Assembly (NCBI GenBank): GCA_963693315.1 | Contig: OY856186.1 | Coordinates: 280,792,346-280,856,345, forward strand | DNA: 64,000 nucleotides | Origin: Diogma glabrata | Taxonomy: Eukaryota; Arthropoda; Insecta; Diptera; Cylindrotomidae | Reading direction: 5' to 3' | In this document: positions 34,301-46,455 of the stretch, piece by piece | Numbering within the stretch: the stretch's first letter is position 1 | Layout: each line of letters begins with the position of its first letter | Program-made: the position numbers and the translations under genes | Notes under the pieces: generated by a model | Database searches by the model: none | Told to the model about the DNA's origin: nothing | What the model saw: the letters and a program-made list of their open reading frames with translations, nothing else

Positions 34301-34589
34301 AGAGATGGCATAAATAAAGACATTATCAACCTTGGGTTCTGGTTCTTTTTGTTTTTCCATAGATGTGTCATTAAGGAACGTTGGCTGTCCACAAGTAGTC
34401 TGTTACAATCATTCATTTCAATTCACTCAATTTTACGGTTGAGTTTCACTGGAAAGCTTCATTTACTTGATTTGTTTTGTTCTTATCAACTATATTGGTT
34501 GACTATCGTCGGTTTAATGATAAACCGGTATGTTAGTGGTTATTGATGTTTTGTTTGAAAGCAATTTGACCTCGATGGGAAACGAATTC
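31346..34589. other. AT-rich intergenic DNA, no gene or clear repeat seen
   Basis: I scanned both strands and found no protein motif, terminal inverted repeat or tandem array. Short open frames (such as 34250-34546) are consistent with chance. Confidence 0.5.
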
Positions 34590-34965
34590 AACATATCCAA
34601 TTCGAGTTCAGTGTGCTAACCAACAGGACACTCAAAAAACGTGTAATGGAGACTGGACCTATTGATTATATCAATAGGACGCAAATTGATAGACTGCGTG
34701 CCAAGCGATGTTATGTTCCAACTAGCTCGAGTCTTATGAGTCAGGGAGAGAATGTCAAATTAACTGATATGCACGCATTTCGAAAATATTCAGACCAAAA
34801 AATATTAAGAAAAAGGAGACTAACGTCCTTAGAGTCGAAGAAGCCACGACCGTCACATCCACTCCAATAATTTATTTTTTTTAAAACCAAATTATATATA
34901 GGTCAAGCACATCATATAGATAGTCCAGTCCACTCCTCAGCACGTTCGCCATTCCTAGCCTATCA
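34590..34965 (+). repeat. Dispersed repeat (SINE-like), copy 1
   Basis: Shared with 41425-41715: CTATTGATT(A/T)TATCAATA, CGCATTTCGAAAATATTCAG, TTAGAGTCGAAGAAGCCACG, ACCAAATTATATA and TAGATAGTCCAGTC. The 34590-34600 stretch has a weak B-box-like AATTCGAGTTCA. An 85-codon frame (34613-34870) lies inside but is not conserved in the second copy, which has indels, so I do not call it a gene. Confidence 0.7.
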
Positions 34966-35002
34966 TACTTATAATATTAATCATCTGAATTTGCTCCAAT
35001 GA

Positions 35003-35240
35003 AAAGGCGATTGTTGAATTAAATAAGGTAAAATATATGTATAATGCAATTAATTGTTGCGCCACAAATAAACGACGATCGTTGAATTAAATATTGAAAA
35101 GGCGATTGTTGAATTAAATATTGTAAAATAGGGATAATGTTATTAATTTGTTGCGCCACGAAGAAAAGGTGATCGTTAAATTAAATATTGTACTGCAATT
35201 AATTTGTTGCGCCACAAAGTAAAGGTGATTGTTGAATTTT
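35003..35240 (+). repeat. Diverged tandem repeat with GGCGATTGTTGAATTAAATA and TTGTTGCGCCACAAA
   Basis: The first motif recurs at about 35007, 35077, 35103, 35170 and 35225. The second recurs at about 35053, 35147 and 35205. Spacing is irregular (55-95 bp). TTGTTGAAT-rich sequence continues less regularly to about 35560. Confidence 0.75.
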
Positions 35241-35682
35241 TAAGAAATATGATGACTAATGTAATAAATTGATTGTTGGTATTTGTTGAATTTATGAGAA
35301 ATACATAATAAAACGAATGTCGACAATTGTTGAATTTGTAGGAAGTTTGTTGAATGTTGTAATAAATGGAATATTGGCAATCGTTAAATAATAATAGCAA
35401 TATAAAGTAATTGTTGTAGGAATGTTAATGGTAATGCTACAAATCACAGCTGTGCAAAAGAAAAAAACAAACAGATGGTTGTTAATTCGATGATTGTTGA
35501 GGAGTTGATTGTTGAATTGCAGAAGGTTGCCAATAAAATAGTTGTTAACAAGAAAGTACAGTTGGTTCTTAAATATTATGAAAAGATAAAAATAAATCGC
35601 TTCCCTATGGTTGTTGTTAGTTTTATTGTATTAATGGATTAATTTTCGAAATTTGACAATAGCTATCTAACAATCCAAACGT

Positions 35683-35730
35683 TATTATTATTATTATTAT
35701 TATCATTATTTATTCATTGTTCTTCTTTAC
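35683..35730 (-). repeat. (TAA)n tail of the reverse-strand LINE
   Basis: TTATTATTATTATTATTATC on the + strand, i.e. TAA/ATA units read on the minus strand, lies just beyond the 3' end of the LINE at 35731-37500. Short simple-repeat 3' tails are usual in several LINE clades. Confidence 0.6.
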
Positions 35731-37500
35731 ATTATGGCTTACAAAAAAATAAGCAAGCTTACAATTAGATACTAAACCTAGATAGTTACACAACAAAATA
35801 AAATAACTTGCAATCATTAATAGAATTTTATAAAAGACTGCTTCAGAGCTAAAAGTTAGCTATTTTGAAGCATATAGAACTTCGTTTCTTTTGAGCATGT
35901 AGAAGTTAGATATTTGATAAGGGCGGTATACGTAATAAAGTGTCTGAAAAGTTCTTTGTAAGTTCTAGAAACTAAAAACTTCCTTTTCCTCCTAAGACTA
36001 AATGGGTTATCTACCCGAAGTTGGAGGTATCCGCTTCTTAAGAAAAATAATTTGATAACTTTGTAAACATATAAGTTTCTCACAGGGAGAATATTTGCTT
36101 TCATAAAAATAGGCATAGATTTAGCCATTCTATTTTTCCTGTAGATAATTCTGATTGCATGCTTTTGAGCCACCAGAATAGGCTGCAGAGTAGTTTTATA
36201 TGTACCTCTCCAGCTGGAGAGACAGTATTGAATTTTGGATTCAACTAGAACATGATATACTAGCTTGCATACACCTTCAGGACAATTTTGACGGTGGAGA
36301 TAGAGTTTGCTGATTGAATAGTTCAAATTCTTCTTTAAAACCAAGACGTGTTGTTTCCAATCCAATTTACAATCCAGTGTTACACCAAGATACTTAAAGT
36401 GTGATATGTTTTCAATTTTGAAACAATCTCTACAGCTTTGCGTACAACTTTGAGCATGATAACGGATACCATGATCAGTCAAAGGTAAGTTACTAGGTTT
36501 AAAGGACATCATTTGGGTTTTTGTGCTCAACACTAGATGATGTTAATCGAACCAGCGTCGAACTAGTGTTAGATCCTTTGTGATGTTGCTTAAGTTGGAA
36601 GATATTGAATCACATGCATTGGTCATTACTAAGTCATCCGCAAAAGTAATCACTGAAGCTATAAATCCAGAAGTAAAGAACGAGTTGATATAAATCAAGA
36701 ATAAGAGTGGTCTTAGGACAGAACCTTGTGGAACACCAATATTAATTTCAATCGGGTCACTAAAACCATTTTTAACACGTACTCGTTGGACTCTATTTTG
36801 AAGGTACGATTAAAACCACTTGAGAGCAACGCCTCTGAAACCAGCATGATACATTATTAAGAGTAGAATTTCATGGTTTACAGCACCAAACGCTTTGGAA
36901 ATATCCAGAAAAAGGCATGTGACCACTAAATTATTGTTTAAAGAGGAATATATTTTCTCTAAGAAGATATTAAGAACGTCTTCAGTGCTACAATCAGCGG
37001 TAAAACCAAATTGTCGCTTATCTAGAAATTTAGTTTTGATTAAGTAAAGTGATACTCTCCTCTTAACAAGTTTCTCCAGAATTTTTGAGAACGTGCTGGA
37101 GCGATAATTGTTCATATCATTTCTATCTCCTTTTTTGTAGATTGGTACAACAACGGCGGACTTTAGCAATTCCGGGAAAATATCTTGTTCAAAACTCAGA
37201 TTGAAGATGAAAGTTAAAACATCAGCAATTAGTGGAATAATTGTTTTAATTAGAGCCGGATTCATCCCATCTAATCCAGGTGAGTACTTATTTTTAAGGG
37301 TGTATGCAGTTTTTATGACTTCATCAACCGATGTAGGGATTAGAAAAAATGACTTTAAATTAGATGTAGAGTAAAGTAATGTTTCATCTACTACAGTGTT
37401 ATTCGAAATATTTTTGTTAAGAATTTCCAAAGGTGATGATGATGAATTTCCAAAGGTATAGACGAAAACCAAAAAATGCATAACAATTAATGTTAAATGT
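35731..37500 (-). pseudogene. CR1/L2-like LINE reverse transcriptase, one frame with two stops
   Basis: On the reverse strand a single frame runs 37481 to 35856, interrupted only by TAA at 36812-36810 and TAA at 36545-36543. Motifs in order: KNKYSPGLDGMNPALIK (~37300); LLKSAVVVPIYKKGDRND; LDKRQFGFTADCSTEDVL; motif A CLFLDISKAFGAVNHEILLL (~36900; usual Asp of AFD is Gly); VPQGSVLRPLLFLIYI (~36740); motif C ITFADDLVM (~36630); HFKYLGVTLDCKLDWKQHV; and a C-terminal domain to SKETKFYMLQNS. The NHEILL and VPQGSVLxPLLF pattern suggests the CR1/L2/jockey group. It is 5'-truncated near 37500 with no endonuclease. Few lesions imply a comparatively young insertion. Confidence 0.85.
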
Positions 37501-38744
37501 ATTCACGAATTCCTTCTTTTCAAAGCTCAAATCGTTATCTAGCCGTTTATATCAAACAGAACATGTACATATATCATATAGTATACAACCCAAAATCAGG
37601 GCTTATGAATAAAATCTAGTTTATAAACAGATATCAATATTACAAGACCAACGAGTCATTCCTGAATGACCGAAAACATCACCGATTTACGAAAAAAGCC
37701 CTAATTTATAATTTTTTTTCAATCATTAACAAATAAAAAATTATTAATGTCAAATTTCATTCACTTCGGAGCCTCACTATAGATTCTTCAAAGATAGCGG
37801 TGGAGGTTATATTGTCTATCCACACCGTCCATAAACAACAACCCCTTCAATGCAAGAATACAGTGTCGCAAGTGGAAAATCTACCTGACCATCTAGTCAT
37901 GTAAGATTAAGAAAAGGGGTTTTTGATCCAACCGAATCAACTATAACCGTGTTTAAACCCTATAATACCATTGAATCACATAGCACGTTTCTTGAATTCT
38001 TCAATCCTAAATAATAATTTAGGAATGTACAAAAGAAAACAAACAATTTGAGTATCATATTCTCAAACCAAGAGAAAAAAAATTATTTAGCCAGGCATCA
38101 CAAACCAACTGTCTCTATCGTCAAAAGGATATGGATTCAGATAAGCCATGGCTCGAACTCACAACCTACAACTTCTAGCAAGGAGACAAGGCAAAAGCAA
38201 ATTTTACGATATCAAAATTGAACAAGATTGGATTACGATCCCTCCATCATAACAAGGTCCAAAGATTAACCAAGTAAGTTACACTTCAATCATACAACTT
38301 AAGAAATCTGAAGTGAACTCGAACCTAAGTCCTGAGATTAAGAGAAAATACGTAAGCAAAAGAATATTATAGATGATGGAAAGACGTTATAGATTTAAAG
38401 TTTGTGTTGTAAATTCGGATAAATCTGAAAATTCCTTCGAGAAAATGGAGTGCGGTTTTCAAAGCTACCGGTCAGGAAAAATCTTAAAAAAAACAAAAAA
38501 AAAAATATTTTTTACTGAACAAACTTAGAAGTTAGCTTAAGCTTAATATCTTACGTTACGTTAATATTTGAATTGGATAGATCAAAGCAATGTGAAGAAA
38601 AACAAGATTCAAGTTTTATCCTTACGGTATGAAAATTTAATTAGGATATTTTTTAAAGAAACACTTACGGTTATAGTTCCTAGATATGTTCGAATAACCT
38701 AAACCAAGAAAGTCAATCAAGAGCTAAAATTGAGGGGGTGGAGA
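37501..38744. other. Intergenic DNA, no gene seen
   Basis: AT-rich with no motif, array or inverted ends recognised. Confidence 0.5.
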
Positions 38745-39430
38745 GACTACATGTACAAAAAATATTTTTTTTACAATAACACAAAAATTGTGCATTGCAA
38801 AATTCTAAAAAAAAGTTGTAATGTTTCTTAAGTTACGTGCTCCTTCATATGCTCCTCATGTGGCTCAAAAATTGTTTTTTTACTCTCCCCACACCCATCC
38901 CCTAAACACACAGAAATTTAATTATTTGAAACTTCGCTATGATTTTCATCCAAAATTTACCAATCTTCCTGTCTCTGTGAATTTCTACAAAATTTTTCTG
39001 TCAATCAGTGTCAAAACGTAGTAGGGGCACTTTTGCACTTTTTGACAACAACTGAAAAAACTGTGTACCGCAAAATTCTAAAAAAATTGCAATGATTTTT
39101 ATATTAGGTGCTCTTTCAAATGACACCCCACTCGCTTGGGTCAAAAAAGGTTTTTTTTAACCCTCTCCGCCCCGTCCCCTAAACACCCAGAAATATAGAT
39201 ATTGGAGACTTCGTTTCTGTCAATCAGTGTCGAAACGTAGGGGGGGGGGAGGAACGGTATGAAAGTCGCACTTTTTTGGCAATAACTCAAAAGCTGTGCA
39301 CCGAAAAATTATAAAAAAATTGCAATGTTTTCTAAATTAGGCGTTCTTTCAGAAGACACCCTACTTTACCACGTTTTAAATAGTGTTTTACCCCTCTTCA
39401 TATCCACCCCTTTAGTAAATTTAATTTTGA
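38745..39430 (+). repeat. Three diverged tandem copies of a 240-275-bp unit
   Basis: Units start near 38770, 39045 and 39280 with the shared core GCAAAATTCTAAAAAAATTG (variant GAAAAATTATAAAAAAATTG in the third). Each is followed by AATGxTTxxTxAxxTTAGGxG and CTTTCAxxxGACACCC. Copies 1 and 2 share CATCCCCTAAACAC (CGTCCCCTAAACAC), CTGTCAATCAGTGTC and AACGTAG. The third is partial. No gene is seen: a 66-codon frame at 38821-39021 lies in copy 1 and is not kept in copy 2. Confidence 0.8.
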
Positions 39431-39944
39431 GTATGTGATACTTTCCTATATTTTCCATAAAAAACTTACAAATTTTTCTATCGTTCCAATTACATCTGAA
39501 GATTTTCGATCAGGTAGGTTCAGAGCTAATCGAGGTAAGAAAACACGAAAAAAACGTCATTATTCAAAATTATACAAAAACAAGTGAGGTGTAAAATTCC
39601 AAAATTAATTTTTAAGGAATACTGAAATGAAGCCCCTTCACCCTACTTGAATCTATACAAAAATGTATTTTCTCAAAGGTCTCACATCGTAACTCTGTAA
39701 ACCAAACGAAAACAACTTTAGTTTTATTTGTATCTGTCATCTTATGTGGATAGGTTAGTTTTATACGCACCTCAAATTTCAGGTTCATAGCATTTATCGT
39801 TTACGAGATAATCGATATAATGTGAAAAACCCTTTTTACTCTCACTAATAGTGTTCCGTATAAAAAACGGAACCCTAAAAATACACAAAAAAATCCTAAG
39901 ACCAACAAAAAACTTATTAATTTGTTTTGTTTTTGTGTTTGTGG
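39431..39944. other. AT-rich DNA, no gene seen
   Basis: Contains a short inverted pair GTTCCGTATAAAAAACGGAAC at about 39848. Confidence 0.5.
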
Positions 39945-40023
39945 CGTTCATGCTCCATGTAGGAGCGTTACCAATCTAATCAGCTTCGAATATTCACCAT
40001 AGTCATTCGCAACAGCGACATTT
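39945..40023 (-). mobile_element. 3'-end remnant of the RTE-like LINE
   Basis: About 75 bp match 20118-20192, including GTTCATGCTCCATGTAGGAG and CAGTCATTCGCAACAGCGAC, with few differences. The match stops abruptly at ACATTTTTG. It is in the same orientation, a very short 5'-truncated copy. Confidence 0.8.
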
Positions 40024-41424
40024 TTGTGCCCGGGTCTGTTATTCTCCTTCTGATTACCAAATTTAACAAATTAGTTTTTTCCTGGGATTAGGGTGTTAAC
40101 CTTAGGTCTAACCCAATTTGTCATGAATGGACCCGTTCTGCATTTTAAGGTTACCAGAAACAACATTTTTACACATTTATATAGCAAGCCGCTTGATCCA
40201 AGACAGACGCCCGATCTCAGCCGCCCCTAACATGGAGAGCAGACGCTTGGGTCACATTAATTTTAAAGCACCAAGTTGCCGTGATGCAGCGTCACTGACT
40301 AAGCAGTTTTTACCCCGCTTGTCTCCGATACACCACTCTAATTCTGTCAGCATTACCCAGGCAGGATGGCGTGGACGTCGAATTTCGGTTTCCGCCCCCT
40401 TTTATTGTTTTAATTGTTTCTAATTAATTAAATTTTTTGAATCTTACCAGCTTTGGGTTGAAGAGTGGGTTTTCCCTAGACCATGTGGATTTCAAAATTT
40501 GGGTGAGGTTGACGATCCTCGATTCTTCGTAAAAGATTTGGTAATTTATAACTTTTTCAGGATGAGAAACGAAAATTCTTACATAATTTACATTAAAGGA
40601 TGGGAGCAAAGGGGTGGAGAAGATGGTGTTAGTACTGGGTATATGTAACCCGGTTGACAAGTGTGAGCGGGATGGTCAGAGGATAAATCTTCTGCACCAT
40701 TATTCCTCTGCACCACTATGGGATTCATACCACCAACACATAGAACAGGGATGCTAGGACGAGAATGGATTCAGTTACCCTACAGCATGAAGGTTAAGCG
40801 AATTCTTCTCTTAGAAGTTGATCAGGCTGCCTAGGAAGAACTTCCCTAGTATCACCCATTGGGAACTGACCAATCCAAGTCCTAGAATACTAAAATTCCA
40901 AGAGATAGGAGTCTAACGTTATGGAATGTTAGCCTGGGAAGGATCCTGATGGCATCGCAAACCCGGAGCCTAACCAGATGACCAGACTCAAATTAGAATG
41001 GCGTAAATACCAAACCCCACCACTCTAAGACTAGCATGTTGGTCACCTCCGGCATTTCAGATAACTCCAGGAAACCTACCCGGTACTAAGGTCAGTAGGT
41101 TTGTATAGCCCATTTAGAACAATTCCGAGCAATTATTCTTACCCTTGCGTTATGAACAAAAAAAAACGGTTTAGCGGGAGGCTTGGGGACCCAAATACCC
41201 ATCAAAGATAGTCCGACGTATACCAGACCATTCTAGCTCCTGCGCCTTTGGTTTGCTAGTTACTTTCCATGGCATCAGAGTCTTATGGCTATATAAAAAA
41301 ATTTTAATAGAGAAGAAAAAAATTTTGTTGAAAAATAATCTCTTAGTTTTTGAATTATGGAAGGACTCCTCCAGGGTATCACTAGAGCCAACAATAACAA
41401 TTAGAGGAACCCAGGTACCAAACT
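40024..41424. other. GC-richer non-coding block
   Basis: This 1.4-kb block is markedly less AT-rich than the window average, with many short GC-rich words (GGCATCGCAAACCCGGAGCC, GCGGGAGGCTTGGGGACCC). No open frame over 100 codons and no protein motif were found on either strand. It may be untranslated sequence of an unrecognised retrotransposon. Confidence 0.45.
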
Positions 41425-41715
41425 TTTAATGGATCTTTGGATCTATTGATTTTATCAATATGACGCAAATAGCTCGACACTTATGAGTCCGGCAGACAAT
41501 GTTCATCATTCCAGCACAAATTAACTAATATGTACGCATTTCGAAAATATTCAGACCAAAAAGAAAAATGAAAAAATAAGAGACTCTGACAACCTTAGAG
41601 TCGAAGAAGCCACGACCGTCACATTCACCCCAAAAATATATTTTATTTACATAATTAAATTGAAACCAAATTATATAAAGGTCACTCACCCTTTAGATAG
41701 TCCAGTCTCCTTAGT
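41425..41715 (+). repeat. Dispersed repeat (SINE-like), copy 2
   Basis: Colinear with 34665-34965, as listed there, with internal deletions and the variant GAGACTCTGACAACCTTAGA. The latter resembles GGACTCTGACGACCCCAAAA in the SINE candidate at 8515-8755. Confidence 0.7.
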
Positions 41716-43398
41716 GGTTTTTAAACAGATGTAATAAGGTATCTTTCTCCAATTGATAGAATCTGCATTCGCTGGTCCCTACTTCTTAGCGTGCCTAACG
41801 TGTTTTCTTTTGTGCACAGTTCTCTGTTAGAACCTCTTAATCAATCTTCCGTATCTGTTATCATTGTAATAAAAAGCTTTGCATATCTATCCCCTGCGAC
41901 CACTTTAACGTGGCACTGTAATGCAAAAACGCATCTAAAAATAAGTTTATGCCTGTAGAGAATTAAATTGTTGATTGGGATACACCTCATTCTGTACCTA
42001 CATTTGTTGTAAAACTAGCCGCGTTTTATCTGAATTACTCATAATCGACTATATTAACGAGGAGATTCATATTTTTCAGGAATTGAAAATTGTAGCCAGA
42101 CATGAGCGATGGTCTATTATTTAATGTGACATCTCTTAAGTGATCGTTGGTCTCCCGATCATGCTAAGAATTCAATGTTAAATTGATATTCTAACTATTT
42201 TCTCACGTTTATTAGTTTCTTTGTAGCATTAAAGCTTTATATTTCCGCTCCACCAAGTTTTTCTGTATACATTTCCACCAGTGTCTAATTAGTTTTCAGT
42301 TTCTCCCCTTTGTTAAGCTCTCTAGTCTAAGTAAGCGAGATAACCGTGATTTGACGGAAATTTAGCTTCCGTCCAATACATATTTCTCAGTGGTTTTTCT
42401 CAAGCTTATTGCTATAATAACACTGTCTCAGTTTTATGGTCTAGCCAAGCGATCTCCTTTTCGATTTTTATTCATTTTGATTGTTCTCATAATGGACTAT
42501 GGCTTAAGAGAGCTTTTCCTCACTAAATTGTATTTTATGTACTATACACATTATTTCTTGCGTACCAGTGCCTCTTTAATTTTATATAAATCGTCTTTTG
42601 TCTAGAATTGTCTAGAAGTAATCATTTCACCAGGAATGCTTGAAAGGTGATGTCGTGGCTCTTAAGCTTTTGTTCTTGCATCGTAGTAGATTCTCTTGCC
42701 TGTGTTTTATTTTTGAATTTAGGAAATGACGTATTTTTTCCATTCATCAATCAGAGTCAGACGAAGAAGGTTGTTTCCTAAATTTTAAAAGAAAAAAACA
42801 AAAAAAAAAATAATCGAAAATAGAAAAATAAGTGTGCGTTATAGTGTTTGTGTTAGCGTTTATAAAAAAAAAAAATTAATATATAATTGGTGAGATTGTT
42901 CTTTATTAAAAAATTATTTGGTATTTTGTGTTTACAGTTACCAAGCAGTAGGCAGGTAAAATTTTATTTTTTATTGCTTTGATGTAATAATTTTATTTAT
43001 TACTTTAAAGCATAAATTTGCTTTATATTGCTTGGTAACAGGAAACAAAAAATTTTGTTTTGGTTGTTGGTGATTTTTTTGGATTGATTGAAATTTTTTT
43101 TATGAAGTTTTTTGACATGATCTAGCTCCTCACCTCGGACTTATTTTAGGAGTTGGGAAATATCAGTTAGCTGATTATGAAATGTCTTTTTTTTGACAAA
43201 AGTTAGGAATTTCGAATTTAACCCTTTATTTGTACTCTTCAATTTTGTTAGTGTCTTTTGTGTCCCCATTTTTTTGCTTTTATCTTATCGTGCTTCTGTT
43301 GCATGAAATCTGCTATCGTGTTTTTGTGACAGAGATACCCATTTTCGTTTGTACTGTTTAGTGTTGAAATTTAGGCCTGGCCGAAGGCTATACCTGCA
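41716..43398. other. Intergenic DNA and probable 5' UTR of the following LINE
   Basis: No gene is seen. The last few hundred bases (from about 43100) may be the LINE 5' untranslated region, but no boundary is visible. Confidence 0.4.
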
Positions 43399-46300
43399 AT
43401 GGCAAAGGGTAAGTCTTTGTCTCAACAAAATGGCCGCAGAGTGAACCAACAGCTTAGCATTGACTTCACCAACATAAGAAGTCTCAATTCTAAACGTGGT
43501 TAATCACTACATCGAAAAAAACAAACCTGACATATTGTTTCTTACCGAAACAATTGTTAGTGCAAAGCATTGATATTGGATCCCGATAAATACCAGATAC
43601 CTAGTTACAAATTGGAACATTCCTTTTATAACAAGTATGGTGTCTGTGTATTTGTTCGAGATTCACTTACATGTATGAGAATTAAGGCTTACGGGTTGAA
43701 CTCTAAGCACCATAATTCTATAGCACTGAAGATCTCAGGTGTTGATGAAACTGTGTTTATAATAGGATTATACAGGTCCCCAAATTCTCCCGCAGGATGT
43801 CCCTTTTTCGATCAAATATCGGCTAATCTAGACAAGATTACCACGGACTACCCCAAAGCAAGACTGGCCATTCTTGGAGACTTTAATATTCATAATAAAG
43901 ATTGGCTTAAGTATTCATCGCGCACTGACAACGTAAGAAGACAAGCCGAACTGATACTCGCAGATTATCACGGCTTGGCGCAAATGATAGAGTGTCCCAC
44001 TAGAATCGCAGACAATTCACATCATAACAATAATTTGCTGGATCTGTTTTTGACAAACAAACCAGATACTACGAAGACGAAAGTTGAACAACCCATCGGA
44101 ACATCGGACCATTTACTAATATCAGCAATAGTGCAATTTACATCACCGACACAAATTAAAGCAAATCCTCGTCGCGTTTGGAACTATAAACGCGCCAACT
44201 GGGAGGGACTGAGAAACTTTTATGATGAAACACCTTGAAAAACTGTTTGTTGTGTTGATCAACATCCTAGCACATCAGCAATAAGAATGTCCGAAATCAT
44301 AAAAGACGGAATGCGGCGGTTTATTTCAAATCGATTAATCACTCCTAAAACTGAGCCTTGGTTCACGCGGAATGTTGATGAGGCAGTGAGGAATAAACGC
44401 AAAGTATTTAAGACATATAACGCTAATAAAACATCTGAAACCCATAGCGCCTATAAAAAAGCCAGAAATATTAATAAATACAAAACAGACCTGGACAAAG
44501 ACGCGTTTATCCAGAAGAAAGCAAAGAAATTCGCCGAGCACCCATCTGGCTCACGTAGTTCCTTTCAGGCAGTTAAATCAGTCCAGAGCAATTTTACTCG
44601 ATCTTCTATTCCAACCTTAGTTCTGAATGACATTCCCGTGAGCGACTCGAAAGAGAAGGCGGATCTTTTGGGTCGTATATTCGCAGAAAACTCAAACATA
44701 GTTGAACCTCCCCATTCTCCTACACTCATTCCCCCAGTTGTAACGAAAATGAAACCAATTATTTTTCGTTGCAATATTGTACGGAAAATGCTTCTTTCTA
44801 TCAATATCAACAAATCTGCTGGCCCCGACGGAATTCCACCCCTCATTCTTAAAAACTTTGCTAGGCAACTAGCTCCAATTTTAACAAAAGTTTTCTATTT
44901 ATCTTAAAACCGGAGTATTGCCCGATTCTTGGAAGCTGGCCAGCATTCAACCCATATCAAAGAAAGGCAGTAAGATAGACCCTAACAATTATAGACCAAT
45001 TGCAATTCTGTCGGTTTTATAGCTAAAATATTTGAAAAATATGTTAACTACAATTTAATAGATTATTTGGAGATGTCGCGAATTATTGATGATAAACAGC
45101 ATGGTTTTCGTAGAAGTCATGCAACAGCTGATCTGTTAGCCTACGTATCACATCTTTGGAACAAATCGCTGGAAAACCATGGTGAAACATTCAGTATTTC
45201 ACTTGACATTTCTAAAGCATTTGATAAATTGTGGCATAAAAATCTCATAGCTAAATTAAAATTTTATGGCATAGACCATCTTACTGTCTCATGGATTCAT
45301 AGTTTTCTTGCAGGTCGCAAATTTCATGTTAATTTAGATGGTATCACATCCAATAGTTTCACAACCAATGCTGGAGTTCCCCAAGGTTCTGCACTCTCAC
45401 TAGCCTTGTTTCTTCTATACATTAATGACTTTACTTATTTCCACAGTGCACCCAATCCATAGTTTTGCTGATGACAGCACATTGCATGCATCACATGCAT
45501 CTCCTAAATCGATCTCATACTGCAGTTACCACTGATATAGAGCTGCTAATTGATTCTATCAACAAAGATCTGGAGCGTATAATGGAATGGGGTGATCGTA
45601 GTCTTGTTTCATTTAATCCAACCAAAACCAAACTATATGCCGTCTTTCACGAACAGAGCGACATAAAAATTTCCCTATTAAAATAAACCATGAGGAATTG
45701 CGTGAGGTTGAATCAGTTAGACTTCTTGGAGTGGATATTCAAAATAACCTGAAATGGAATAAACATGTGTTCAACCTCGCTAAATCTGCAATGCAAAAAT
45801 TAGGATTCTTGAGTCGATGTAAAAAGTATTTCAATCCCGAGCAAATTTTGCTAATCTTCAAGTCCTTTATTCGTCCATGTATGGAGTACTGCTGTCCTGT
45901 TTGGGGAGGTGCTTGCCAGTCAACAATAAAATGTCTAGACTCTGTACAGAGAAAAGCAATACGGTTGATCGGTAATAACGAACTAACGGACCAACTTGAT
46001 TCACTCCAGCACAGAAGAAATGTGGCTGAATTGTCAATCTACTATAAATATAACTTAAGCGAATTCTCCTCTAAGGAATTCAAAATACCCTTCCATCGTG
46101 TGCGCAGTATAATCGACAAACAAGACCCACCGAGTTATCCCATCCGTTTGTTGTACAAATACCTCGTTGTAGAACTGTGTCCTTTTAGAACGACTATTTT
46201 AATAGAGTGGCCAAATTGTAGAACTCAATGCCGTCCTCTGTATTTCCCGATGAATTTTCCCATCAAGCATTTAAAGAAAATGTCCATCATCATTTAAAAC

Positions 46301-46455
46301 AATTAGTATAGTTATCCCTATACCCCCATTCCTTCCATTTTCCTCATCTCCTTCCTTTATAGTTGACATGGTATCTTCGGATATTCAAAGAGTCTAAATA
46401 ATGAATATTTCATATTTAGTGTGCTAAACATGTCTAACTAATTAATAAAAAAAAA
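43399..46455 (+). pseudogene. Near full-length jockey/CR1-group LINE (endonuclease + reverse transcriptase), inactivated
   Basis: From ATG at 43399 (MAKGKSLSQQ...) the endonuclease reads FTNIRSLNSKRG, then after a frameshift NHYIEKNKPDILFLTETIVS, then in the original frame FIIGLYRSPNSPAG, LAILGDFNIHNKDWL, IGTSDHLLISAIV. An in-frame TGA at 44236-44238 separates it from a linker (44239-44700). RT: NINKSAGPDGIPPLILKN (~44810); frameshift; VLPDSWKLASIQPISKKGSK; frameshift; motif A FSISLDISKAFDKLWHKNLI (~45200); NAGVPQGSALSLALFLLYIN; frameshift; motif C HSFADDSTLH (~45465). The C-terminal domain (CCPVWGGACQSTIKCLDSVQ, LQHRRNVAELSIYYKY) follows. It ends SMPSSVFPDEFSHQAF, a 3' UTR and poly-A at about 46447. 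Catalytic Asp residues of motifs A and C remain. At least six lesions make it inactive. Confidence 0.9.

Noticed and set aside
34613..34870. 85-codon frame as a possible small gene
   Set aside because: It lies inside a dispersed repeat whose second copy (41425-41715) does not preserve the frame.
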